Counted from the first letter of the stretch, positions 1 through 6,715 are shown. The stretch is DNA of 11,690 nt from QALR01 sp045124015 (GCA_045124015.1 JBGVLA010000058.1:1-11690), one strand, 5' to 3'. Notes: generated by a model not told the origin, from the letters alone. A program made the numbers and translations.

Positions 1-13
1 ATGAAGTTCCTCC
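1..13 (-). promoter_or_regulatory. Ribosome binding site of a gene starting off the left edge
   Basis: Read on the minus strand, the stop codon of the MBL-fold hydrolase is followed at once by GGAGGAACTTCAT, which ends at base 1. GGAGGA is a near-perfect Shine-Dalgarno sequence. The closing AT lies at the right distance to be the first two bases of an ATG whose G falls just outside the window. A further minus-strand gene therefore probably begins here, about 12 nt after the hydrolase stop, and belongs to the same transcript. Nothing of its product can be seen. Confidence 0.6.
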
Positions 14-805
14 TTACATGATCCTCGTCGGCATATCGGGAGAAGCGACGGCGAGTGTGATATCGGAAAAATCTGTGAGCGCGGCTCTGACGGTGGCTTC
101 TGCGGTCGGCGGATAATTGTTTTCTTTGGAGAGATGTCCCAAAACGAAATGCTTTGTTCCGTGTTCCGCGAGATATTCCGCGAGCTTTGCCGAATGTTCA
201 TTGGAAAGATGACCGAAATCCGAAAGGATTCTGCGTTTCAAATGATACGGGTAAGGACCTGCAAGGAGCATTTCCACATCATGATTTGCCTCGATAACGA
301 CAGAATCTGCACCGGAAAGCTCGCTCAGAAGTGTATCTGTGATGCATCCAATGTCGGTGGCAAGCCCGAATTTCTCAGACGAACCATCTGTTGAACGATG
401 TTCAACAGAATATCCGACGGCGGCGGCGCTATCATGTGGCGTCGGAAAGGCTTTTACCGTGGTGTTTCCGAATTTCACCGTGAAATTGGTGGGGTGCAGA
501 TAGAGATCGCCGAGCAGAGAAGCCTTGGGGTCGCGGATGAGTGCGCGTGCAGAAGGGTCGGTCATATGGGTAGGAATATGATATTTTTTTGAGATCACTT
601 CAAGCCCTTTTGTGTGATCGCTATGCTCATGCGTTACAAAAATGGCTTGAATATTGTTCAAAGACGTGCCGATGGAACGGAGCCCGTTCTCAACGGCGCG
701 GGCGCTAACGCCCGCGTCGATGAGAATTTCCGCATCATCGGATTTTACGTAAACAGCATTGCCGGAGGATCCGGAGTAAAGCGTGTATGCGGTCAAATTA
801 GACAT
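14..805 (-). CDS. WalJ/YycJ-like MBL-fold metallo-hydrolase
   Basis: Predicted soluble metal-dependent phosphodiesterase or nuclease of the metallo-beta-lactamase fold, closest in pattern to Firmicute WalJ/YycJ (exonuclease-like proteins often near the WalRK genes, which are not seen here). From the ATG at 805 it is 263 residues. The N-terminus has the family SGSSGN turn (residues 11-16), then the metal motif THEHSDH (58-64), D151 in ATDIG, H175 in EANHD, H199 in FGHLS and H224 in LGHLSKENN. A complete two-metal site is visible. I prefer ATG 805 to the in-frame GTG at 823, because the family starts just before the SGS turn and the ATG overlaps the galK stop by 8 nt (ATGTCTAA), which suggests translational coupling. 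Neither start has a good Shine-Dalgarno. It carries two of the repeated 15-bp palindromes described elsewhere. Confidence 0.9.
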   Translation of the reverse strand: MSNLTAYTLYSGSSGNAVYVKSDDAEILIDAGVSARAVENGLRSIGTSLNNIQAIFVTHEHSDHTKGLEVISKKYHIPTHMTDPSARALIRDPKASLLGDLYLHPTNFTVKFGNTTVKAFPTPHDSAAAVGYSVEHRSTDGSSEKFGLATDIGCITDTLLSELSGADSVVIEANHDVEMLLAGPYPYHLKRRILSDFGHLSNEHSAKLAEYLAEHGTKHFVLGHLSKENNYPPTAEATVRAALTDFSDITLAVASPDMPTRIM

Positions 806-2069
806 GGTAAACCGCTGCGGCACCGAGAGGACGAACGGAAAGCTCGGTTACAGAGCCTGTTCCGAAGACGGTTTCCATCGTGTTGCGGAAATCTTTCATG
901 AGTTCTGTGGGAACGAAAGCCTGCATCGTGCCGGCGAAGCCGCCGCCATGAACACGCCAAGCGCCCTTTTCGCCGAGAATTTCAGCGGCGATCGCGCAAG
1001 CAAGGGTGATGCCCTGTTCCGAGGGAGCCTTCGTAGTGAAATAATTCTGAAGAAGAGTTGCACTGGAATTGCCGGATTCCTTGATAATAGCAAGGAATGT
1101 TGTCATATCTTCTTTTTGGAGCGCGTCGAGCATACGTTCTACGCGACCGTTTTCACGAATGAAGTGGAGCGCACGAAGAACGGCTCTGTCGCCGAGCTTT
1201 TTGCGGAGTGCGGCGGTGTTTTCCACGATGGTCTTTTCCGAGATGCCGCGAAGAACGGGCTTGCCGAAAAATTCAGCAACCGCCTTCATTTCTGCAGGAA
1301 CAGCGGCGTAATCGTCGGTGAGATTTGCATGAGAACCGCCCGTGTTGACGATGCAGAGGGAATAGCCCTTAGCGGAAAGGTCAAAATCGATGCGGCGCGC
1401 GGTGGGAGCTTTCGGATCTTCGAAGTCGATGGTAACGAAACCACCTGCAGCGCAAGCGACCTGGTCCATCAAACCGCAAGGCTTGCCGAAATGCACGTTC
1501 TCTGCATACTGCGAGATCTTGGAAATTTCGATGTAATCGACCTTGCCGCCGTTATATAAATGGTTGAGGATCGTGCCGACCATGTCTTCAAACGCTGCGG
1601 AGGAGGAAAGACCGGAACCGCCGAGGATATCAGACGTGGTATACGCGACGAAACCGCCGATTGCGAGGTCATTTTTCACAAAACCGTCGCAAACGCCGCG
1701 GATGAGAGAAGAGGAGCGACCCGTATCAGCGAAAACGGGCGCGAGCTTTGTGGTGTCCACGATATCTTCGGGGAAGCCTGCGCTCTTAACGCGGATGATG
1801 TTATCGTCGGTCTTCTTGACGATGGCGATGATGTCGAGGTCGATGGAAGCGGCGAGGACCTTGCCGTGATTGTGGTCGGTGTGGTTGCCGCAAATTTCAC
1901 TGCGTCCTGCAACGGAGAAAACGGAAAGGTTGTCAGCTTCGCCAAAGATGGATTCAAATTCATCGAAAGCGGCGTTGTAACGCGCTTTGACGTCGTCCAT
2001 GCTTCTGCCGTGATAGAGCTTTGCGAGAACGTCTTTGGATTTTTGGAAAAATTCGTTTCTGTTGAACAT
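798..2069 (-). CDS. galK: Galactokinase-family GHMP kinase
   Basis: Cytosolic sugar kinase expected to phosphorylate galactose at C1 with ATP (Leloir pathway). The 423 residues are slightly longer than the usual 380-390. The N-terminal galactokinase signature is GRSEICGNHTDHNHG (residues 55-69). The phosphate-binding GHMP motif 2 is GGSGLSSSAAFE (150-161). CGLMDQ (198-203) holds the likely catalytic base D202, and the C-terminal motif 3 is HGGGFAG (374-380). R56 matches the catalytic arginine. The canonical GEHTDY becomes GNHTDH here, losing the glutamate that contacts sugar in characterised enzymes. I recall this form in Clostridial homologues, so the enzyme is probably active, but exact sugar specificity is uncertain. 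The start at 2069 is set by GGAGA 6 nt upstream. The gene follows ygiQ by 60 nt and overlaps the hydrolase gene. No galT or galE is in the window. Confidence 0.88.
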   Translation of the reverse strand: MFNRNEFFQKSKDVLAKLYHGRSMDDVKARYNAAFDEFESIFGEADNLSVFSVAGRSEICGNHTDHNHGKVLAASIDLDIIAIVKKTDDNIIRVKSAGFPEDIVDTTKLAPVFADTGRSSSLIRGVCDGFVKNDLAIGGFVAYTTSDILGGSGLSSSAAFEDMVGTILNHLYNGGKVDYIEISKISQYAENVHFGKPCGLMDQVACAAGGFVTIDFEDPKAPTARRIDFDLSAKGYSLCIVNTGGSHANLTDDYAAVPAEMKAVAEFFGKPVLRGISEKTIVENTAALRKKLGDRAVLRALHFIRENGRVERMLDALQKEDMTTFLAIIKESGNSSATLLQNYFTTKAPSEQGITLACAIAAEILGEKGAWRVHGGGFAGTMQAFVPTELMKDFRNTMETVFGTGSVTELSVRPLGAAAVYHV

Positions 2070-2098
2070 GATGATTCTCCATTCTGCCGCATGAGCGG
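2070..2098 (-). promoter_or_regulatory. galK leader hairpin plus Shine-Dalgarno
   Basis: On the minus strand the sequence before galK contains CCGC-TCAT-GCGG (2098-2087), a 4-bp stem with a 4-nt loop. Directly after it comes CAGAATGGAGAAT, which contains the Shine-Dalgarno GGAGA (2080-2076). The same arrangement precedes the M18 aminopeptidase gene. Function is unknown; it could shield or present the ribosome binding site. Confidence 0.5.
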
Positions 2099-2129
2099 AC
2101 TTATATTATGTTTGAATATCGATCAATGA

Positions 2130-4082
2130 TTATGTTTTGTTCTTTTTGGCGGGTTGAGATTTGGCGTTTTTCGTCTGCTTGGGATGAGAAACGCTCGCTC
2201 TCTTGGAAAGTGAGGGGGCTTGTTTTTTGTTTTGAATATTGTTCAATCGATTTCCTTTTTGAGCGCCATTCAAATTCTTCTGCGTGTCGGGACGGATGAG
2301 GCAATTCTCACCGTAACCGATGAGATCGGTTCTGCCTGCGCGTCGGAGTGCGTTGATGACGATCTGGCGATTTTCGGGACGGAAATATTGAAGCAACGCG
2401 CGTTGCTCAGCCTTTTCTTCCTTGGTCTTGGGAACGAAAACGGGCTTTTCCGTGTAGGGGTCAAGACCCGTATAGAACATACAAGTCGAGATCGTACCGG
2501 GGGTCGGGTAGAAGTCCTGTACCTGCTCGGGGTGGAGTCCTTCTTTTTTGAGGAAGAGCGCAAGCTCGATAGCATCGGCGGGCGTGCTTCCGGGGTGCGA
2601 GGACATGAGATACGGCACAAGATATTGCTTCATATTCATGCTTTTCGTCAACTCGTAGAAGCGATGACGGAATTTTTCATAAACGCCGATGTTGGGCTTG
2701 CCCATGGCGCGGAGTACATTGTTTGAACAATGTTCAGGCGCGACCTTGAGCTGACCGCTGACGTGATAGCGGACAAGTTCCTTGAAAAATTCATCGTTTT
2801 TATCGTGAATGAGGTAGTCGAAGCGAATACCCGAACGGATAAAGACCTTTTTGATCTTGGGGAGCGCACGGATACGTCGGAGCAAATGCAGATACTCGCT
2901 GTGGTCGACCACGAGGTTTTTGCAGGGCTCGGGCGCAAGGCATTTTCTGCCCTTGCACATACCGCGTTTTTCCTGTCCCTTGCAGGAGGGATGACGGAAG
3001 TTTGCGGTCGGACCGCCGACGTCGTGGATGTAACCCTTGAAATCGGGCATATGCGTGAGCATTTCCGCTTCGCGTACGACGGAATCTTCGCTTCTGGTGG
3101 TGATCATTCTACCCTGATGGTACGCGATCGCGCAGAAATTACAAGCGCCGTAGCAACCGCGAACGTGGTTGACGGAGAATTTGACTTCCTCGATGGCGGG
3201 AACACCGCCGAGCGCTTCATAGGACGGATGATAATTTCTTTCGTAGGGAAGCTCGTAGACCGCGTCAAGCTCGTCCTGTTCGAGGGGGAGCGCAGGCGGA
3301 TTTTGAACGATGATCAATTTTCCGTGGCGCTGAATGACGGTCTTGCCGCGGATCGCGTCGTGCTCGTCCTGCTGGATACGGCAGGAGCGCGCATATGCAA
3401 GATAGCCCTCGGGCGTCTTGGATTTGACTTCTTCAAAAGGGGGACATTCCACGGAATCGGGAATATAAGCGTACTCGTCGGTGGGAATGGCGTAAGCCGT
3501 ACCGCGGATATCGCGCATCATGGAGATGTGCTCGCCGTCGGCAAGCCTGTGTGCGATCTCCTTGATCTGGCGCTCGCCCATGCCGAACATGAGCAGGTCG
3601 GCGGTACTGTCGATGAGTACGGAGGGACGAACGGAGTCGTCCCAATAATCGTAGTGTGCGAAACGGCGAAGCGATGCTTCCAGACCGCCGATACAAACGG
3701 GAATATCTCCGAAAAGTCGGCGGATCGTTTTGGAATAGACCGTAACGGCGCGGTCGGGGCGTTTGCCCGCGACACCGCCTGCGGTGTAATAGTCATCACT
3801 GCGTTTGCGCTTGGCGGCGGTATAATGCGCCACCATGGAGTCGATATTGCCGCTGTTGACGAAGAACGCGAGCTTCGGCGTACCGAAGCGCTTGAAATCC
3901 TCATCGTTTTGCGGTTGCGATAAGATACAGACGCGGAAGCCTTCAGCCTCTAAAACACGGGAAACGATCGCCGTACCGAAGCTCGGGTGGTCAACGTAGG
4001 CGTCGCCCGTAACGAGAACGATATCGGGCGCATCCCAGCCGCGCGCTGTCATTTCTTCTTTTGTGATCGGCAAAAAAGCCAT
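2130..4082 (-). CDS. ygiQ: YgiQ-family radical SAM protein (UPF0313)
   Basis: Radical S-adenosylmethionine enzyme of the YgiQ family, substrate unknown; cytosolic. The 650 residues match the family size. The N-terminal part (about 1-260) holds the opening typical of the family, with TGDAYVDHPS (25-34) and an IGGLEASLRRF segment (131-141). The radical SAM core starts at about 300 with the 4Fe-4S motif CYGACNFC (C310, C314, C317). Four more cysteines at C367, C376, C381 and C387 could bind an auxiliary cluster; I recall this cysteine-rich segment as part of the family. Residues ~600-650 form a lysine- and asparagine-rich low-complexity tail, probably disordered, perhaps for nucleic acid contact. 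ATG 4082 is preceded by AGAGG at 10 nt. The gene follows the M18 aminopeptidase by 62 nt on the same strand. The tail contains two copies of the repeated 15-bp palindrome. Confidence 0.92.
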   Translation of the reverse strand: MAFLPITKEEMTARGWDAPDIVLVTGDAYVDHPSFGTAIVSRVLEAEGFRVCILSQPQNDEDFKRFGTPKLAFFVNSGNIDSMVAHYTAAKRKRSDDYYTAGGVAGKRPDRAVTVYSKTIRRLFGDIPVCIGGLEASLRRFAHYDYWDDSVRPSVLIDSTADLLMFGMGERQIKEIAHRLADGEHISMMRDIRGTAYAIPTDEYAYIPDSVECPPFEEVKSKTPEGYLAYARSCRIQQDEHDAIRGKTVIQRHGKLIIVQNPPALPLEQDELDAVYELPYERNYHPSYEALGGVPAIEEVKFSVNHVRGCYGACNFCAIAYHQGRMITTRSEDSVVREAEMLTHMPDFKGYIHDVGGPTANFRHPSCKGQEKRGMCKGRKCLAPEPCKNLVVDHSEYLHLLRRIRALPKIKKVFIRSGIRFDYLIHDKNDEFFKELVRYHVSGQLKVAPEHCSNNVLRAMGKPNIGVYEKFRHRFYELTKSMNMKQYLVPYLMSSHPGSTPADAIELALFLKKEGLHPEQVQDFYPTPGTISTCMFYTGLDPYTEKPVFVPKTKEEKAEQRALLQYFRPENRQIVINALRRAGRTDLIGYGENCLIRPDTQKNLNGAQKGNRLNNIQNKKQAPSLSKRASVSHPKQTKNAKSQPAKKNKT

Positions 4083-4102
4083 AGTGTATAAACCTCTTAT
4101 GT

Positions 4103-4131
4103 GATATAGGGTGGTGTTGAATATCGCTCAA
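4103..4131 (-). promoter_or_regulatory. Possible ygiQ promoter overlapping a palindrome
   Basis: On the minus strand TTGAGC (4131-4126), a 17-nt spacer and TATATC (4108-4103) could be a weak sigma-A promoter about 20 nt before ygiQ. The -35 hexamer is one end of TTGAGCGATATTCAA (4131-4117), one copy of the repeated 15-bp palindrome. A factor binding that palindrome would therefore compete with RNA polymerase. Read-through from the aminopeptidase gene is also possible, as I see no terminator in the 62-nt gap. Confidence 0.35.
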
Positions 4132-4144
4132 AACTAAGCGATGC

Positions 4145-5431
4145 TCAAGCCTTAAAGAACGCCGCAAAGAGCTTGGTCATGTAGTAGCTGTCGTCCGTAC
4201 CGCCGAGCTCACGAACTGCGTGCATGGAAAGCATGGGGTTACCGATATCCACGGTCATGACGCCGTATTCTGCGGAGATCATCGGACCGATGGTGCCGCC
4301 GCCTCTGGCGTCGCTGCGGTTGTTGAATACCTGGTAGGGGATTTCATTCTTTTCGCAGATGAGCTTGAAGAATGCAGTACCTCTGGGGGAGGTGGCATAG
4401 GACTGACCGGGAGAGAGCTTCAAAACGGGACCCGCGTTGAGATAGATGGGGAGAGCCATTTCGTGATTGCCTGTGTAGGAGGGATGTGTTGCGTGTGCCT
4501 GGTCAGCGGAGAATACCACGGATTTTGCAAGCGCGCGGTATTTGTCTTCAGCGCCGTAGCCGAGCTTTTCGCAGATGCGGTCGATGATCTGCATGATGGT
4601 GTTGCAGCGTGCGCCGCGGTTGGAGTTGGAGCCGCATTCTTCGTGGTCGAAAGCAACGGCGATATCGCAAGCGTTGGCGTCTGCGCCGCATTCGATGAAG
4701 CCTGCCATGATATCGTGAGACATTGCCGCGTCGTCGAGACGGGCAACGGAGATGAATTCTTCGTTTGCGCCGACGAAGCAACCGTCGAATGCTTCGTAAG
4801 GAGCGAGCTCAAAGCTGAGAATATCTTCTGCCTTCACGCCCATGAAATCTGCGAGATAGGAGAGGAATTTCGGCTTGCCCTCTTTGTTCTGAGCAAAGAA
4901 GGGAAGAAGCTCTGTCTGGATATTGAATTTCGCACCGTCGTTGACACCGCGAACGACGTGGATAGCAGCGCTGGGGAGAATGAGGAGGGGCTTTTTGATG
5001 TTGACGTTAACAGCCTTTGCGTCGCCGTTTTCGTCTTTTACAAATACTCTGCCTGCGAGCGCGAGAGGTCTGTCAAGCCAACCGTGAACGATGAGACCGC
5101 CGTAGCCTTCAAGGGTCATGCGTTCAATGCCGTGATCGATTTTGGAGGGAACGGATTTGATGCGGAAGCCGGGCGCGTCCTGGTGTGCCGCACCGATGCG
5201 GAATCCCGTCTCCTTGGGGTCGCCGCAGATGCGGAAAGCCGCGCACTGTGTGCCTTCTTTTGTGAAATAGTAGGTCTTACCCTTTTCAAGGTTCCAAGCG
5301 TCGCCTTCCTTGAGCTCGATAGCGCCTGCGGCCTCGAGCATTTTTACAAGCTCGTCGTTGGACTGGTAAGCGGTGGGGGCGTTGTTGAGAAAGTCGAGAA
5401 GATTCTGTGCATACTGTTTCTTGATATTCAT
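4145..5431 (-). CDS. M18-family aminopeptidase
   Basis: Cytosolic two-metal (zinc or cobalt) aminopeptidase of family M18 (aspartyl aminopeptidase type), removing N-terminal residues, often acidic ones, from peptides. The 428 residues are normal for bacterial M18. Metal and catalytic residues are all visible: H83 and D85 in GAAHQDAPGFRIK, D233 in RLDD, E264/E265 in FDHEECGS, D310 in SADQAHATHPSY, and H404 in LSMHAVRE. No signal peptide is present, so it acts inside the cell. ATG 5431 is preceded by GGAGA at 5-6 nt. The gene has its own promoter at 5547-5575 and a leader of roughly 110 nt, and it heads the minus-strand gene row leading into ygiQ and galK. Which M18 subgroup (apeA/apeB-like) it belongs to cannot be decided here. 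Confidence 0.93.
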   Translation of the reverse strand: MNIKKQYAQNLLDFLNNAPTAYQSNDELVKMLEAAGAIELKEGDAWNLEKGKTYYFTKEGTQCAAFRICGDPKETGFRIGAAHQDAPGFRIKSVPSKIDHGIERMTLEGYGGLIVHGWLDRPLALAGRVFVKDENGDAKAVNVNIKKPLLILPSAAIHVVRGVNDGAKFNIQTELLPFFAQNKEGKPKFLSYLADFMGVKAEDILSFELAPYEAFDGCFVGANEEFISVARLDDAAMSHDIMAGFIECGADANACDIAVAFDHEECGSNSNRGARCNTIMQIIDRICEKLGYGAEDKYRALAKSVVFSADQAHATHPSYTGNHEMALPIYLNAGPVLKLSPGQSYATSPRGTAFFKLICEKNEIPYQVFNNRSDARGGGTIGPMISAEYGVMTVDIGNPMLSMHAVRELGGTDDSYYMTKLFAAFFKA

Positions 5432-5460
5432 GATATTCTCCGTTCTGCCGTATAAACGGC
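5432..5460 (-). promoter_or_regulatory. M18 aminopeptidase leader hairpin plus Shine-Dalgarno
   Basis: The minus-strand sequence GCCGT-TTAT-ACGGC (5460-5447) is a perfect 5-bp stem with a 4-nt loop. It is followed directly by AGAACGGAGAAT with the Shine-Dalgarno GGAGA (5441-5437), 5-6 nt before the ATG. It lines up almost base for base with the galK leader (2070-2098), and one stem pair changes from C-G to T-A, which keeps the pairing. Confidence 0.5.
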
Positions 5461-5502
5461 GATTTGATATATAGGTTCATTGGGAATCATATAGTATATA
5501 TA

Positions 5503-5535
5503 CGAACACGTTCGGCGAAAATCCATATTACGCCG
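5503..5535. promoter_or_regulatory. Overlapping inverted repeats in the aminopeptidase leader
   Basis: CGAAC-AC-GTTCG (5503-5514) is a perfect 5-bp inverted repeat with a 2-bp spacer. Overlapping its last bases, CGGCG (5513-5517) pairs with CGCCG (5531-5535) across 13 nt. Both lie downstream of the predicted minus-strand start site, so they could be an operator or two mutually exclusive small hairpins in the leader RNA. No known regulator is recognised. Confidence 0.3.
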
Positions 5536-5546
5536 AGTATACTTAT

Positions 5547-5575
5547 ATTCTATCATAAAACTTTCCGCCCATCAA
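5547..5575 (-). promoter_or_regulatory. Sigma-A promoter for the M18 aminopeptidase
   Basis: On the minus strand TTGATG (5575-5570) is followed after exactly 17 nt by TAGAAT (5552-5547). A TGA directly before the -10 makes an extended -10 element. Transcription would start near 5540 and give a leader of about 110 nt before the ATG at 5431. The neighbouring plus-strand promoter diverges from it, with 38 bp between the two -35 boxes. Confidence 0.65.
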
Positions 5576-5613
5576 GTAATTTTATGAAAATTCCTTGAAA
5601 TCCCCGCGAGTTC

Positions 5614-5642
5614 TTGACTTTGCGAGGGGCAAATGTTATAAT
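5614..5642 (+). promoter_or_regulatory. Sigma-A promoter for the sugar isomerase gene
   Basis: TTGACT (5614-5619), a 17-nt spacer and a perfect TATAAT (5637-5642) preceded by TGT form a strong extended -10 sigma-A promoter. Transcription should start near 5649, giving a short AT-rich leader of about 34 nt before the ATG at 5683. Confidence 0.88.
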
Positions 5643-5682
5643 TTATACAGAAATTATAAATTATATGAGGAGGATGTTCTAT

Positions 5683-6609
5683 ATGAAACTTTCCCAAACA
5701 AACGGACCGCTTTTCCATTTTTATAATGGCGATCTCCATTCCACCTTGGTGCATCTGAAAAACGCAGGCTTCAAGTATATCGACCTTTCGTTCTGGTCGA
5801 GATATTTGTCCGGTTCTCCGTATTTTACGACGGATAACGAGGTGATCGCAGACGAATACAAGAGAGAGCTGGAAGCGCTCGAGCTGATCCCCGTGCAGAG
5901 CCATGAGCCCTTTGGCAACTCTATGGGCAACGATGACGGCAGATTCTATTTTAAGAAGACCCCTCTTTCCATCGACCTTGCAGGTAAGATCGGCATCCCG
6001 TCCATCACGCTTCACGTCGGTATCAGCACCACGCCCATGAGCCATGAGGAATACATGGAAAAACAGGCGGAGATCTTCAAAAAGCTCATTCCGTACGCAG
6101 AAAAATATGGCACAAGACTTCTCATTGAAAATACCGCATGGAAAAAGAGCGACGTCAACCTTGCCGACGCCGATGATCTCATTGAAATGCTTGACCGCAT
6201 CGACCATCCGCTCTTCGGCGTATGCTGGGATACGGGCCACGCAAACCTTTGCAATCTTGACCAGTATGCCGAGCTGAAAAAGCTTGGCTCTCGTCTCGAA
6301 GGCCTTCATGTTCATGATAACTACGGCGGTGTACGCACACCCGATTGCGACCTCCATCAGTATCCGTACTGGGGCAACGTCAACTTTGACGGCGTGATCA
6401 CAGCGCTCCTTGAGATCGGCTATAAGGGCACGTTCAATTTTGAAGTGGATAGCCCTGTTCGCCGTGTCAGCCCGATCCCGTTCATCAAGGACGGCGTGGA
6501 GCAGAAGAAGCTTGAAATGATGTCTCCTGAGCTTCGTTTGCAGATGGAAACTTATCTCTATGCCATCGGCAAGCAGATGCTCGAAGCATACGATTGCTAC
6601 GAAGAATAA
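5683..6609 (+). CDS. Sugar phosphate isomerase/epimerase (xylose isomerase-like TIM barrel)
   Basis: Predicted cytosolic TIM-barrel enzyme of the AP-endonuclease-2 / xylose-isomerase-like superfamily, which interconverts sugars, keto-sugars or inositols with a divalent metal. The substrate cannot be told. The 308 residues are typical. Candidate metal ligands are E149 in LLIEN, D183 and H186 in CWDTGHANL, H209/H211 in LHVHDN and E254 in FNFEVDS, the usual order for the fold. ATG 5683 is chosen because AGGAGG (5668-5673) lies 9 nt upstream; in-frame ATGs at 5665 and 5674 sit on or before that site. It has its own strong promoter, faces the PHP gene tail to tail, and shares a terminator with it. 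Confidence 0.88.
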   Translation: MKLSQTNGPLFHFYNGDLHSTLVHLKNAGFKYIDLSFWSRYLSGSPYFTTDNEVIADEYKRELEALELIPVQSHEPFGNSMGNDDGRFYFKKTPLSIDLAGKIGIPSITLHVGISTTPMSHEEYMEKQAEIFKKLIPYAEKYGTRLLIENTAWKKSDVNLADADDLIEMLDRIDHPLFGVCWDTGHANLCNLDQYAELKKLGSRLEGLHVHDNYGGVRTPDCDLHQYPYWGNVNFDGVITALLEIGYKGTFNFEVDSPVRRVSPIPFIKDGVEQKKLEMMSPELRLQMETYLYAIGKQMLEAYDCYEE

Positions 6610-6715
6610 GCGGTGGGTCGCCGCTGACGATTGCTCGCCTATCTTAGCTTCATTCTTTGCGGAACACGGCAAAACGGCGAGACAGATTTCGAAAATTTCT
6701 TGGAACGTATATGAA

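Larger units (their letters stand above)
391..4131. repeat. Cluster of 15-bp near-palindromes TTGAAYRNYGNTCAA
   Basis: Short near-palindromic 15-mers recur through this stretch. Plus-oriented copies start at 391 (TTGAACGATGTTCAA), 647 and 2232 (both TTGAATATTGTTCAA), 2112 (TTGAATATCGATCAA), 3303 (TTGAACGATGATCAA) and 4117 (TTGAATATCGCTCAA). The copy at 2259-2273 fits when read on the minus strand (TTGAATGGCGCTCAA). The copy at 2723 (TTGAACAATGTTCAG) has a mismatch only in the last base. A further site at 589-603 shares only the TTGA and TCAA ends. Copies lie both inside genes (hydrolase, ygiQ) and in the gaps before ygiQ and galK. The family is not one I recognise, and no copies were seen by eye in 4132-11690. 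Confidence 0.7.

Noticed and set aside
647..661. TTGAATATTGTTCAA as an ArgR box.
   Set aside because: ArgR boxes have TGAAT-N4-ATTCA; this family has one base fewer, and no arginine genes are nearby.
806..823. GTG start at 823 for the MBL-fold hydrolase.
   Set aside because: It has no Shine-Dalgarno and adds six residues outside the usual family start. The ATG at 805 fits better.
5503..5514. CGAAC-AC-GTTCG as a LexA (SOS) box.
   Set aside because: The Gram-positive LexA box needs 4 bp between GAAC and GTTC; here there are 2, and the downstream gene is not an SOS gene.
5614..5682. Upstream TTG start for the isomerase, adding 23 residues.
   Set aside because: The TTG is the -35 hexamer of the promoter, and the -10 lies inside the supposed coding sequence. 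ATG 5683 has AGGAGG at 9 nt.
6609..6625. AGCGG-CCGCT hairpin right after the isomerase stop as the main terminator.
   Set aside because: The stem is only 5 bp with a 7-nt loop and no T-run; the 6716-6741 hairpin is far better.
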